Origin: Lacrimispora xylanisolvens
GTDB lineage: Bacteria > Bacillota > Clostridia > Lachnospirales > Lachnospiraceae
Direction of reading: 5' to 3'
Length of the DNA: 64,000 nucleotides
Assembly (NCBI RefSeq): GCF_002934545.1
Contig: NZ_PTJA01000011.1
Location: forward strand, 140,398-204,397
The notes under the pieces are model-generated. The model searched no databases. It was not told the origin of the DNA and worked only from the letters and a program-made list of their open reading frames with translations. Of the stretch, positions 7,798-15,591 are shown in pieces. Every line of letters begins with the position of its first letter. Within the stretch, counting starts at the first letter, position 1. The translations under genes and the position numbers were made by a program.

Positions 7798-8831
7798 GAA
7801 TTGCTGTCATTTGCTTTACGGAGGCAGGAGCCAGTACAGCTATTACGCTGATGGAAGGACTTCTAAAAGAGGGAGAGCTTTGTGAGGGCTTTGGAAAAGG
7901 ACCGGGACTAAAGCCTCTGACTTCGTCTTTGGGAGAGTGGACAAAAGAGCAATTTATTGATAAAGACGGAATTGTGTTTATTGGAGCTATGGGGATTGCA
8001 GTCCGTTCCATTGCTCCCTATATAAAAGGGAAATCGGTTGACCCTGCAGTGGTGGTATTAGATGATCAGGGGAGATTTAGTATTTCCGTGCTTTCCGGGC
8101 ATTTAGGGGGAGCCAATGAACTGGCAGAACGTAGTGCCAAAATTACAGGCGGTCAGGCGGTGATTACCACTGCTACCGATATACATGGAAAATTTGCAGC
8201 TGATTTATTTGCCAAAAGGCTGGGACTTGCCATTTCAGAACTTAACATGGTTAAAAAAGTATCAGCAGCTGTTTTAAGGGGAGAAACGGTTGGGTTTCAC
8301 AGTGATTTTCCCATAGATGGAAGATTGCCGGAGGAATTAAGCTTAGATGCAAAAGGGGATACCGGTCTGTATATCACAATTGCAGATTCTGGAGAGAAGG
8401 GAAAAACAGATCATCTCCTCAGGCTTATTCCAAAGATTCTGATACTGGGAATCGGATGCAGAAAAAACACCTCTGTCACTGCCATAAAAGACGGGGTAAC
8501 CCGTGTGTTAAAGGAACATAATATATCCTCTCTTGCCATAGCGGGGTGTGCAAGCATTGACTTAAAGAAAGAGGAAGAAGGACTCTGTGAATTTGCCAGA
8601 GATACAGGCGTTCCCTTTTATACCTATCCCGCAGAGATTCTTGCAGGAATAGAGGGAGAATTTACCTCTTCTTCCTTTGTGAAGCAGATTACAGGTGTGG
8701 ACAATGTATGCGAGCGGGCAGCACTTTGCTGTGTAAAGGAACTGGGGGGCGGAAAACTGATCGTTAAAAAAGAAGCGGCTGCCGGCGTGACAGTTGCTGC
8801 TGCAGTCTTAGATTGGAAGGTAATGATATGA
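7794..8831 (+). CDS. cbiG: cobalt-precorrin-5A hydrolase
   Basis: CbiG opens the delta-lactone of cobalt-precorrin-5A and releases acetaldehyde, which drives ring contraction in the anaerobic route. The 345-residue protein shows the N-terminal domain with GAMGIAVRSIAPYIKGKSVDPAV and SGHLGGANELA, then the C-terminal domain with GIGCRKNTS and the TYPAEIL segment. It overlaps cbiF and cbiH by four bases on each side, so the three are translationally coupled. Confidence 0.96.
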   Translation: MRIAVICFTEAGASTAITLMEGLLKEGELCEGFGKGPGLKPLTSSLGEWTKEQFIDKDGIVFIGAMGIAVRSIAPYIKGKSVDPAVVVLDDQGRFSISVLSGHLGGANELAERSAKITGGQAVITTATDIHGKFAADLFAKRLGLAISELNMVKKVSAAVLRGETVGFHSDFPIDGRLPEELSLDAKGDTGLYITIADSGEKGKTDHLLRLIPKILILGIGCRKNTSVTAIKDGVTRVLKEHNISSLAIAGCASIDLKKEEEGLCEFARDTGVPFYTYPAEILAGIEGEFTSSSFVKQITGVDNVCERAALCCVKELGGGKLIVKKEAAAGVTVAAAVLDWKVMI

Positions 8832-9568
8832 AAACAACAGGTAAATTATATGTAATAGGAATCGGCCCCGGATCCTATGAGGATATGACAATCAGGGCGG
8901 TGAATGCGTTAAATGACAGTGAAATCATTGTGGGATATACGGTGTATGTCGATCTTTTGCGGGAACATTTTCCGGAAAAAGAAATGCTTACTACCCCTAT
9001 GCGCCAGGAGCAGGAACGGTGCCAGATGGCTATTTTAAAAGCACTGGAAGGAAAACGGGTTGCCATGGTATGCAGCGGTGATTCCGGTGTCTATGGAATG
9101 AGCGGCCTTATTCTTCAGCTGGCAAAAGAGTCACCAGACTTAGAAATTGAAGTGATTCCCGGTGTTACAGCAGCCTTAAGCGGCGGAGCGGTACTTGGCG
9201 CTCCTCTTGGCCATGACTTTGCAGTGATTAGTTTAAGCGATCTTCTTACGCCTATGGAACTGATTGAAGACAGACTGAAGAATTCTGCCCGTTCTGATAT
9301 GGTGATCTGTTTATACAATCCTTCAAGCAAAAAACGGGCGGATTATCTGAAAAATGCCTGCGATATTGTACTGCAGCACCAGAAACCGGAGACGGTCTGC
9401 GGGCTTGTAAGAAACATTGGCAGAGACGGAGAAGAGATGGAGGTCTTGACTCTTTCCCAGTTAAAAGATACCAATGTGGATATGTTTACAACCGTTTACA
9501 TAGGAAATTCCATGACCAGAGAGATCAATGGACGAATGGTCACACCGAGAGGATATAAAAATGTGTAA
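8828..9568 (+). CDS. cbiH: cobalt-precorrin-3 C17-methyltransferase
   Basis: Tetrapyrrole methylase (246 residues) that methylates C17 and contracts the ring. The motifs are YVIGIGPGSYEDMTIRAV, the CSGDSGVYGMSGLI segment and EVIPGVTAALSGGAVLGAPL. The ATG at 8828 overlaps the cbiG stop and has GGAAGG before it. I prefer it to an in-frame TTG 15 bases upstream. The end overlaps the next gene by eight bases. Confidence 0.95.
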   Translation: MKTTGKLYVIGIGPGSYEDMTIRAVNALNDSEIIVGYTVYVDLLREHFPEKEMLTTPMRQEQERCQMAILKALEGKRVAMVCSGDSGVYGMSGLILQLAKESPDLEIEVIPGVTAALSGGAVLGAPLGHDFAVISLSDLLTPMELIEDRLKNSARSDMVICLYNPSSKKRADYLKNACDIVLQHQKPETVCGLVRNIGRDGEEMEVLTLSQLKDTNVDMFTTVYIGNSMTREINGRMVTPRGYKNV

Positions 9569-10979
9569 AATACTGATTTTTGGAGGGACAACAGAAGGAC
9601 GGCTTCTGGCCGAATTCTGTCATGAAAACCAGCTTGAAGCATGGGTCAGCGTTGCTACCGGATATGGGAAGATGCTCCTTTTGGAAAGCAGGTTTCTCCA
9701 TATTCACAATACTCCCATGGACGCAGAAGAGATGGGAGCATTTATCAGGGAACAGGGAATTACCCTTGTATTAGACGCCACCCACCCCTATGCAGCAGAA
9801 GTAAGCCGGAATATTCTTCTTGCATGTACTAAGACAGGAACGAAACGCTTAAGGATCCTGCGGGAATCATTAAAAGGCAGCGGGGATGGAGATCATGTGG
9901 TCTGGGTGGATTCCATGGAGGAGGCCATCCGTTTTTTAAACCAGAATACAGGCAATGTGCTGGCAACTACAGGAAGTAAGGAACTTGACTGGTATACAAA
10001 GGTTGAGAACTGGGAGGAACGGGTCTATGCAAGAGTGCTTTCTTCTTCCGCCGTTCTGGCTGCCTGTGAACAGCTTGGATTTAAGGGAAACCGGATTATT
10101 GGAATGCAGGGACCATTTTCTCTGGAACTGAATCAGGCTATGATCCGCCAGTTAAATATCCGTTATCTCGTCACAAAAGAGGCAGGTCAGGCAGGCGGTT
10201 TTTTAGAAAAGCTGCAGGCAACTTCTTTATGCAACATTACAGCCGTTGTAATCGGACGCCCCATTGACGAAGAGGGCGTGGGATTAGATGAAGTAAAGGA
10301 GATTTTAATAAAGGGAAAGTCCTCTGAGACCTCTATCTGTAAAGGGTCCATTTATTTAATAGGAACCGGAATGGGCGGGCCGGAGCAGATGACGGTAAAA
10401 GCATTAAATACTCTTAAAAACTGTCAGGTTGTATTCGGGGCTAAGCGGATTCTTCATGATATTGGAGACTTAAACCCTGAGATATTAAAGCTTCCCTATT
10501 ATCTAAGCAAGGATATCCTTCCCTGGCTGAATGAACATGGAGAGTATCAGCGGATTGCCGTTCTTTTCTCTGGTGATGCCGGTTTTTACAGCGGTGCGGA
10601 GAAAATGGCAGCGGCTCTTTTAGAAGAACCCTATTCCCAGCTTTATGAGACTAAGATTCTTCCTGGAATTTCTTCCGTATCCTATCTATGCGCCAGACTT
10701 AAAACCGGCTGGGAGAACGTGCGGCTGATCAGCCTTCATGGAAGAGACTGGGATCTTCTGGAAGAACTGAACCATCACCAGAGAATATTCGCCCTGCTGG
10801 ATAAGCGTAATTCCGTAAATGCTTTGTGCAGTCTTTTGGAGGAGAATGGATATGAGCATGCACGTTTATCTGTAGGCGAGCGGTTATCCTACGAAGATGA
10901 GAGGATTACCACTGGCACACCTGTAACGCTTAAGAACCAGACGTTTGATATCTTATCGGCAGTATTGATTGAGAGGTAA
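9561..10979 (+). CDS. fused precorrin-6A reductase / C5-methyltransferase (CbiJ-CbiE)
   Basis: Two pathway enzymes in one chain of 472 residues. Residues 1 to about 255 are the CbiJ/CobK reductase, which reduces cobalt-precorrin-6A with NAD(P)H: ILIFGGTTEGRLLAEFC, LDATHPYAAEVS, TTGSKELDWY and the VTKEAGQAGGF end. Residues from about 260 on are the CbiE methyltransferase for C5: IYLIGTGMGGPEQMTVKAL, LFSGDAGFYSGAEKM and LPGISSVSYLCARL. The ATG at 9561 follows GAGAGGA and gives the proper reductase start MCKILIFGG. The CbiT partner, which acts with CbiE, follows two bases later. In other organisms CbiE is often fused to CbiT; here it is fused to the reductase. Confidence 0.94.
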   Translation: MCKILIFGGTTEGRLLAEFCHENQLEAWVSVATGYGKMLLLESRFLHIHNTPMDAEEMGAFIREQGITLVLDATHPYAAEVSRNILLACTKTGTKRLRILRESLKGSGDGDHVVWVDSMEEAIRFLNQNTGNVLATTGSKELDWYTKVENWEERVYARVLSSSAVLAACEQLGFKGNRIIGMQGPFSLELNQAMIRQLNIRYLVTKEAGQAGGFLEKLQATSLCNITAVVIGRPIDEEGVGLDEVKEILIKGKSSETSICKGSIYLIGTGMGGPEQMTVKALNTLKNCQVVFGAKRILHDIGDLNPEILKLPYYLSKDILPWLNEHGEYQRIAVLFSGDAGFYSGAEKMAAALLEEPYSQLYETKILPGISSVSYLCARLKTGWENVRLISLHGRDWDLLEELNHHQRIFALLDKRNSVNALCSLLEENGYEHARLSVGERLSYEDERITTGTPVTLKNQTFDILSAVLIER

Positions 10980-10981
10980 AA

Positions 10982-11563
10982 ATGAGAGATGAATTGTTTA
11001 TCCGAGGCGATGTCCCTATGACCAAAAGCGAGGTCCGGACAGTCTGTGTATCCAAACTGGAACTGTGTCCGGACTCGATTCTTTATGATATCGGAGCTGG
11101 TACTGGCTCCGTATCCATAGAAGCATCGGGGTATTTAACCAACGGGAAGGTTTATGCTGTGGAAAAGAAGCCGGAAGCACAGGCTCTCATAGAGGCAAAT
11201 AAAGAGAAATTTGCGGCGGACTGCGTTACCGTCGTAAAAGGGACTGCTCCGGAAGCGCTGTCCGGACTGGAAGTTGCTACTCACGTATTCCTGGGAGGCA
11301 CATCAGGAAATTTAGAAGAAGTTTTAGATCTTGTTTTGAAAAAAAATCCCTGGGTCAGGGTAGTTGCTAATTTCATTGCTTTGGAATCTTTATCTGAAAT
11401 GTTATTGTGGCTGAAAAAACACTCCATAGAAGCAGAGATCGTTCAGATGCAGGTTTCAAAAGCAAAAACAGCAGGCACCTATCATATGATGATGGGGCAG
11501 AACCCAGTTTATATTATTTCCTTCGGAGGGGAGGGAGGAATGTCTTTTGAGTCAGGAAAATAA
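10982..11563 (+). CDS. cbiT: cobalt-precorrin-6B/7 C15-methyltransferase (decarboxylating)
   Basis: Class I Rossmann methyltransferase of 193 residues that methylates C15 and decarboxylates the C12 acetate side chain. DELFIRGDVPMTKSEVR is the diagnostic start. The SAM site is DIGAGTGSVSIEAS with acidic VEKKPEA on the next strand, and HVFLGGTSGNLEEVL follows. Its 3' end overlaps cbiA by 17 bases. Confidence 0.95.
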   Translation: MRDELFIRGDVPMTKSEVRTVCVSKLELCPDSILYDIGAGTGSVSIEASGYLTNGKVYAVEKKPEAQALIEANKEKFAADCVTVVKGTAPEALSGLEVATHVFLGGTSGNLEEVLDLVLKKNPWVRVVANFIALESLSEMLLWLKKHSIEAEIVQMQVSKAKTAGTYHMMMGQNPVYIISFGGEGGMSFESGK

Positions 11564-12941
11564 AAGAATCATGCTTGCTGCACCCAAAAGCGGCAGCGGA
11601 AAGACCATGATCACCTGTGGACTTTTACAGGCGTTACTTTTAAGAGGCATTGCCTGCCGTTCTTTTAAGTGCGGACCAGATTATATTGATCCCATGTTTC
11701 ATAAGGCGGTTCTCGGCATAAACGGAGGAAATCTGGATACATTTTTCCTGGATCATGAATCGGTGAGAGAGCTTTTTCTCAGAGAATCAAAAGAAGTTCA
11801 AATATCTGTAATAGAAGGTGTCATGGGATATTACGACGGAATGGGTGGAGACAGTACATGGGCAAGCTCCTATGAAGTAGCCTGCGCTGTGAAAACACCG
11901 GTAGTACTGATTCTTGACTGTAGGGGCGCCAGTCTGTCTCTGGCTGCTGTATTAAAAGGTTTTTTGGAATACAGAAATGACAGCCGCATCGAAGGCGTGA
12001 TCTTAAACAGGATCTCACCTGTTATGGCACAACGGCTGACTCCTCAGATAGAAGCGCTGGGAATCCGGGTGTTCGGATATCTTCCTCAATGCGACGAGGC
12101 GGATTTTTCCAGCCGCCATTTGGGGCTGGTTCTTCCGGGAGAAGTGGAAGGACTGAAAGACAAACTAATAAAACTGGCGTGTAAGATGGAGGAAACAGTT
12201 GATATAGACGGACTTCTTTGGTTATCAGGAACTGCCCCGGAATTATCCCTGGAATCTGGAAAGGAAGAACGGGATGAACCAACCACATACGGTGAGAAGA
12301 TACCGGTGGGAATCGCTGTTGATGAGGCCTTTTGTTTTTATTATCAGGAAAACAGAAAGATGTTAGAGGATATGGGGGCACAGCTGATCCCCTTCAGTCC
12401 CCTTCGGGACAGCCATCTTCCAGATGGAATCTGCGGACTGATTCTGGGGGGAGGTTATCCGGAGCTATATTTAAAACAGCTGTCCGAAAATCAGAATATG
12501 CTTAAGGAAATCCGGGAGGCCAGCGAAAGCCACATTCCCATGCTGGCGGAATGCGGTGGTTTCCTCTATCTCCACGAGGAACTGGAATCACAGGAGCATG
12601 ATGTCTTTTTGATGGCAGGGATTATTCCCGGCAGAGCATTTCCTGTAGGGAAATTAAAACGGTTTGGATACATAGAAGCAGCGGCGAAAGAAGATATGCC
12701 GTTTTTAAAAAAGGGTGAGTCTATCAGGGGACATGAATTTCATTACTGGGACAGTACTAACAATGGAGAACAGATGCAGGCACGAAAGCCTGGCAGGGAT
12801 GCGGGCTGGGATTGTGTCCTAACCAGAGATAATGTAATGGCAGGCTTTCCTCATTTTTATTACCCTTCCAATCCCATGCTTCCCAAACGGTTTTTAGAAG
12901 CTTGCAGACAGGTTATGACACAGCAGAGGAAGAAATTATGA
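11547..12941 (+). CDS. cbiA: cobyrinate a,c-diamide synthase
   Basis: Glutamine-dependent amidotransferase (464 residues) that amidates the a and c side chains of cobyrinate using ATP. The N-terminal ATP-binding domain has a P-loop variant PKSGSGKTMITCGLL and the SFKCGPDYIDPMFH motif. The C-terminal class I glutaminase-like domain has the Cys nucleophile in MLAECGGFLYL and the His in RGHEFHYWD. I use the TTG at 11547, because GGGAGGA lies at the right distance before it. The first ATG is eight codons later, directly before the P-loop, and remains possible. Confidence 0.95.
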   Translation: MSQENKRIMLAAPKSGSGKTMITCGLLQALLLRGIACRSFKCGPDYIDPMFHKAVLGINGGNLDTFFLDHESVRELFLRESKEVQISVIEGVMGYYDGMGGDSTWASSYEVACAVKTPVVLILDCRGASLSLAAVLKGFLEYRNDSRIEGVILNRISPVMAQRLTPQIEALGIRVFGYLPQCDEADFSSRHLGLVLPGEVEGLKDKLIKLACKMEETVDIDGLLWLSGTAPELSLESGKEERDEPTTYGEKIPVGIAVDEAFCFYYQENRKMLEDMGAQLIPFSPLRDSHLPDGICGLILGGGYPELYLKQLSENQNMLKEIREASESHIPMLAECGGFLYLHEELESQEHDVFLMAGIIPGRAFPVGKLKRFGYIEAAAKEDMPFLKKGESIRGHEFHYWDSTNNGEQMQARKPGRDAGWDCVLTRDNVMAGFPHFYYPSNPMLPKRFLEACRQVMTQQRKKL

Positions 12942-13480
12942 AGGAATTTACCATAGTACAGGGAAGTTCAGAGGATATAGAGCAGATTGCAGAGCTTTAC
13001 GATTCGGTAAATGACTACCTGGAAAGTCATATCAATTATCCGGGCTGGAGAAAAGGAATCTATCCTACAAAAGAAGATGCACAGGCAGGAGTGAAAGAGG
13101 GAACTCTTTATGTGCTTTGGGCAGAGGGTAAAATAGCTGGTTCCGTAATCGTTAACCGGTTACAGGAAAAGGGATATGAAACTGGATCCTGGAGTCAGGA
13201 GGCGAAACCAGAGGATGTCGCAGTTATCCATACCTTTTTGGTACATCCGGACTTCCTTGGAAGAGGGTTTGGAAAAATATTACTGGAATTTGCAGAAGAA
13301 AAAGCCAGAGAGCAGAAGAGAACCGTAATCCGCCTTGATGTAAATGAAAGGAATACGCCTGCCATTCAGCTTTACAGGAAGCTTGGTTACTGTTTTGCCG
13401 GAAAGGCGGATTTAGGTTACGGAGAGTATGGAATCCCATGGTTTGAACTCTATGAAAAGATCTTAACCAGAGAGGCATAA
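12938..13480 (+). CDS. GNAT family N-acetyltransferase inside the cobalamin operon
   Basis: A 180-residue single-domain GNAT protein. The acetyl-CoA site is visible in HTFLVHPDFLGRGFGKILLEFA (pattern RGxGxx[LI]L), followed by VIRLDVNERNTPAIQLYRKLGY. The C-terminal EYGIPWFELYEKIL is the usual last strand. The substrate cannot be predicted. The ATG overlaps the cbiA stop (ATGA) and cobT begins four bases after its end, so it is firmly inside the operon. No cobalamin step is known to need an acetyltransferase, so it is either a passenger or an unrecognised accessory function. Confidence 0.88.
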   Translation: MKEFTIVQGSSEDIEQIAELYDSVNDYLESHINYPGWRKGIYPTKEDAQAGVKEGTLYVLWAEGKIAGSVIVNRLQEKGYETGSWSQEAKPEDVAVIHTFLVHPDFLGRGFGKILLEFAEEKAREQKRTVIRLDVNERNTPAIQLYRKLGYCFAGKADLGYGEYGIPWFELYEKILTREA

Positions 13481-13483
13481 AGA

Positions 13484-14566
13484 ATGAATGAAGAACTAAA
13501 GGATTATTTATCAGCGATACAGCAGCCTGATAAGAAAGCAATGGAGACAGCACGTCTTCGCTGGGCTCATGTAGCCAAGCCCTTAAACAGCCTTGGTGTG
13601 TTGGAAGATGATATTGTAAAAATAGCGGGGATCAGGGAAAACTCACTGGTAACATTAAAAAAACGTGGACTTCTGATTCTGTGTGCAGATAACGGAATTG
13701 TGGAAGAGGGTGTTACCCAGACCGGTATGGAAGTGACTGCAGTAGTGGCGGAAAATATGACACGAGGCAACAGCAGTGTGTGTATTATGGCAAAACGGGC
13801 TGGAGTGGATGTGTTTCCGGTTGATATGGGAGTTGCAAGAGATCTGGAGTCCGGTTCCACCTATCCATTAATAAACAGAAAAATTGCATATGGAACCAAA
13901 AATTTTAGTAAAACCAATGCAATGACCAGAAATGAAGCTGTACAGGCAATCATAACAGGAATCCAACTAATGGGAGAACTCTCAGAAAAAGGATATGATC
14001 TGGCGGCAACTGGTGAGATGGGAATTGGAAATACAACCACCAGCAGTGCGGTTGCAGCCCTTCTGCTAAAGCAGGATCCCATGGGGCTGACTGGAAGGGG
14101 TGCCGGGTTAAATGATGCTGGACTGATAAAGAAACGAAAGGTAATCCAGGAGGCGGTAGCCAGATACAGTCCCAATTGTCAGGATGAAATTGATATCCTG
14201 TCAGCAGTGGGCGGTTTTGATCTGGCCGGCATGACGGGAATCTTTTTAGGAGGAGCCATTTACCGCATTCCTGTACTTTTAGACGGCTTTATATCAGCAG
14301 TTGCGGCACTTTTGGCAGAACGGATTTATCCGGGGTGCCGGGATTTTATGATTGCCTCTCATGTATCTGCAGAACCCGCAGGACGCATTCTTCTGGAAGA
14401 ACTGGAATTGTCTCCTCTTATTCAGGCTGGTATGTGTCTGGGAGAAGGGACAGGAGCGATTGCGGCTGTTCCGCTGCTCCAAATGGCGGCAGATGTATAT
14501 AGTACCATGAGCTCTTTTGAAGATATCGAGATCGAGGCTTATAAACCCATGGAGGAACCGTCATGA
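13484..14566 (+). CDS. cobT: nicotinate-nucleotide:dimethylbenzimidazole phosphoribosyltransferase
   Basis: CobT makes the alpha-ribazole phosphate of the lower ligand from nicotinate mononucleotide and a base. The 360-residue protein has the conserved LNSLGVLEDDIVKIAGI start and the ADNGIVEEGVTQTG segment. It also has GEMGIGNTTTSSAV, GAGLNDAGL and, near the C-terminus, GMCLGEGTGAIAAVPLL with the catalytic Glu. It overlaps cobU by four bases. No dimethylbenzimidazole synthesis gene (bluB or bza) is in the window, so the base is made or imported elsewhere. Confidence 0.96.
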   Translation: MNEELKDYLSAIQQPDKKAMETARLRWAHVAKPLNSLGVLEDDIVKIAGIRENSLVTLKKRGLLILCADNGIVEEGVTQTGMEVTAVVAENMTRGNSSVCIMAKRAGVDVFPVDMGVARDLESGSTYPLINRKIAYGTKNFSKTNAMTRNEAVQAIITGIQLMGELSEKGYDLAATGEMGIGNTTTSSAVAALLLKQDPMGLTGRGAGLNDAGLIKKRKVIQEAVARYSPNCQDEIDILSAVGGFDLAGMTGIFLGGAIYRIPVLLDGFISAVAALLAERIYPGCRDFMIASHVSAEPAGRILLEELELSPLIQAGMCLGEGTGAIAAVPLLQMAADVYSTMSSFEDIEIEAYKPMEEPS

Positions 14567-15111
14567 CTGCCCTGATTATCGGAGGAAGCGGGAGCGGAAA
14601 ATCAGAATATGCAGAAAATCTGGCGGTATCTCTGGGTGGAGACAGAAACGTCTATATTGCCACCATGAAACCGTGGGATGAGGAGTGCAGAAACAGAATC
14701 TTAAGACACCGGAAAATGCGGGAAAAAAAGCAGTTTGAGACAGTAGAATGTTACCGTAGTTTAAAAAATCTGGTTTTCAAATCAAGACCTTCCGTTATTC
14801 TTCTGGAATGCATGTCCAATCTGGTTTCCAATGAACTGTTTGGCCTGTGGGAAGAAGGAGATTTACCGGTTCTTGATAAAAAAACGGCTGCAGCAGAGAT
14901 TGCTGAAGGAATCTCTCATTTAGAGCTACTGACCGATCATCTGGTTATCGTGACAAATGAAGTTTTTTCTGATGGAGATCAATACAGCCCCGAAACCAAT
15001 GAATACCGCAAGGTCCTTGGAAACATCAATCAGCTTGCAGCAAACAGGGCTCATATGGTGGTGGAAGTAGTGGCAGGGATCCCCATAAAAATCAAAGAAG
15101 GAATTAATTGA
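14563..15111 (+). CDS. cobU: adenosylcobinamide kinase / guanylyltransferase
   Basis: Bifunctional CobU (182 residues) phosphorylates adenosylcobinamide and then transfers GMP to it. The P-loop is IIGGSGSGKSEYAE. The guanylated His region is present as RNRILRHRKMREKKQFETVE, VILLECMSNLVSNELF is the second motif, and LVIVTNEVFSDG the third. A second, shorter CobU-like protein without the His region is encoded at 20090. The hyd promoter lies over the last codons of this gene. Confidence 0.93.
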   Translation: MTALIIGGSGSGKSEYAENLAVSLGGDRNVYIATMKPWDEECRNRILRHRKMREKKQFETVECYRSLKNLVFKSRPSVILLECMSNLVSNELFGLWEEGDLPVLDKKTAAAEIAEGISHLELLTDHLVIVTNEVFSDGDQYSPETNEYRKVLGNINQLAANRAHMVVEVVAGIPIKIKEGIN

Positions 15112-15136
15112 AAAAAATCCTCAAGTATGTTATATT
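15108..15136 (+). promoter_or_regulatory. promoter of the hydrogenase maturation operon
   Basis: TTGAAA (15108-15113), a 17-base spacer and TATATT (15131-15136) start inside the last codon of cobU. The predicted leader runs about 135 bases to the TM1266-type gene and includes a terminator hairpin. Confidence 0.6.
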
Positions 15137-15187
15137 TATCACATAGTAGCATCCTGATACCAAAAACCAGTTTTGAGGTAGAAGGTT

Positions 15188-15236
15188 CGGCAATTGAGGA
15201 ATTGTTTGTTTGCCGCGCCTGATTGGCGCGGCTTTT
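15188..15236 (+). terminator. leader terminator with possible competing hairpin before the hyd genes
   Basis: GCCGCGCC-TGATT-GGCGCGGC followed by TTTT (15212-15236) is a strong terminator placed between cobU and the next start codon. Its left arm can also pair upstream: CGGCA at 15188-15192 is complementary to TGCCG at 15211-15215, enclosing a small CAATT/AATTG hairpin. The two folds exclude each other. It either simply ends the cob transcript or acts as an attenuator for transcripts from the promoter at 15108. Confidence 0.65.
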
Positions 15237-15279
15237 CTTGTTCAAATGAGAAAAGGAAGACGGAAAGAAGGGGATAAGC

Positions 15280-15531
15280 ATGGAAACAAGAATTGCTGTG
15301 ATCGGTATTGTTGTGGAGGAGGAAGATTCTGTAGAAATTTTAAACGAAATTTTGCATGAATACCGACATTACATCATTGGACGTATGGGAATTCCATATC
15401 CGAAAAAAGGAGTGAGCGTCATCAGCATTGCGGTAGATGCTCCTCAAAGTACCATATCCGCACTTACCGGAAAGATCGGGAAGTTAAGCGGAATCAGTTC
15501 CAAAACAGCCTATCAGAATGTGAATGCTTAG
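15280..15531 (+). CDS. TM1266-family putative iron-only hydrogenase system regulator
   Basis: An 83-residue ferredoxin-like (ACT/NikR C-terminal fold) protein: RIAVIGIVVEEEDSVEILNEIL, YRHYIIGRMGIPYP, VSVISIAVDAPQSTISALTGKIGKL. This small family is found beside [FeFe]-hydrogenase maturation genes and is annotated as a regulator. The molecular role is not established. It has no DNA-binding segment of its own. GAAGGGGA precedes the ATG. hydG follows after 60 bases, so co-transcription is expected. Confidence 0.85.
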   Translation: METRIAVIGIVVEEEDSVEILNEILHEYRHYIIGRMGIPYPKKGVSVISIAVDAPQSTISALTGKIGKLSGISSKTAYQNVNA

Positions 15532-15591
15532 AAGTACAAAAAAACACTGACGGGAAAGCAGATGCTGACCCAAAAGAAAGGGTGAATTACG

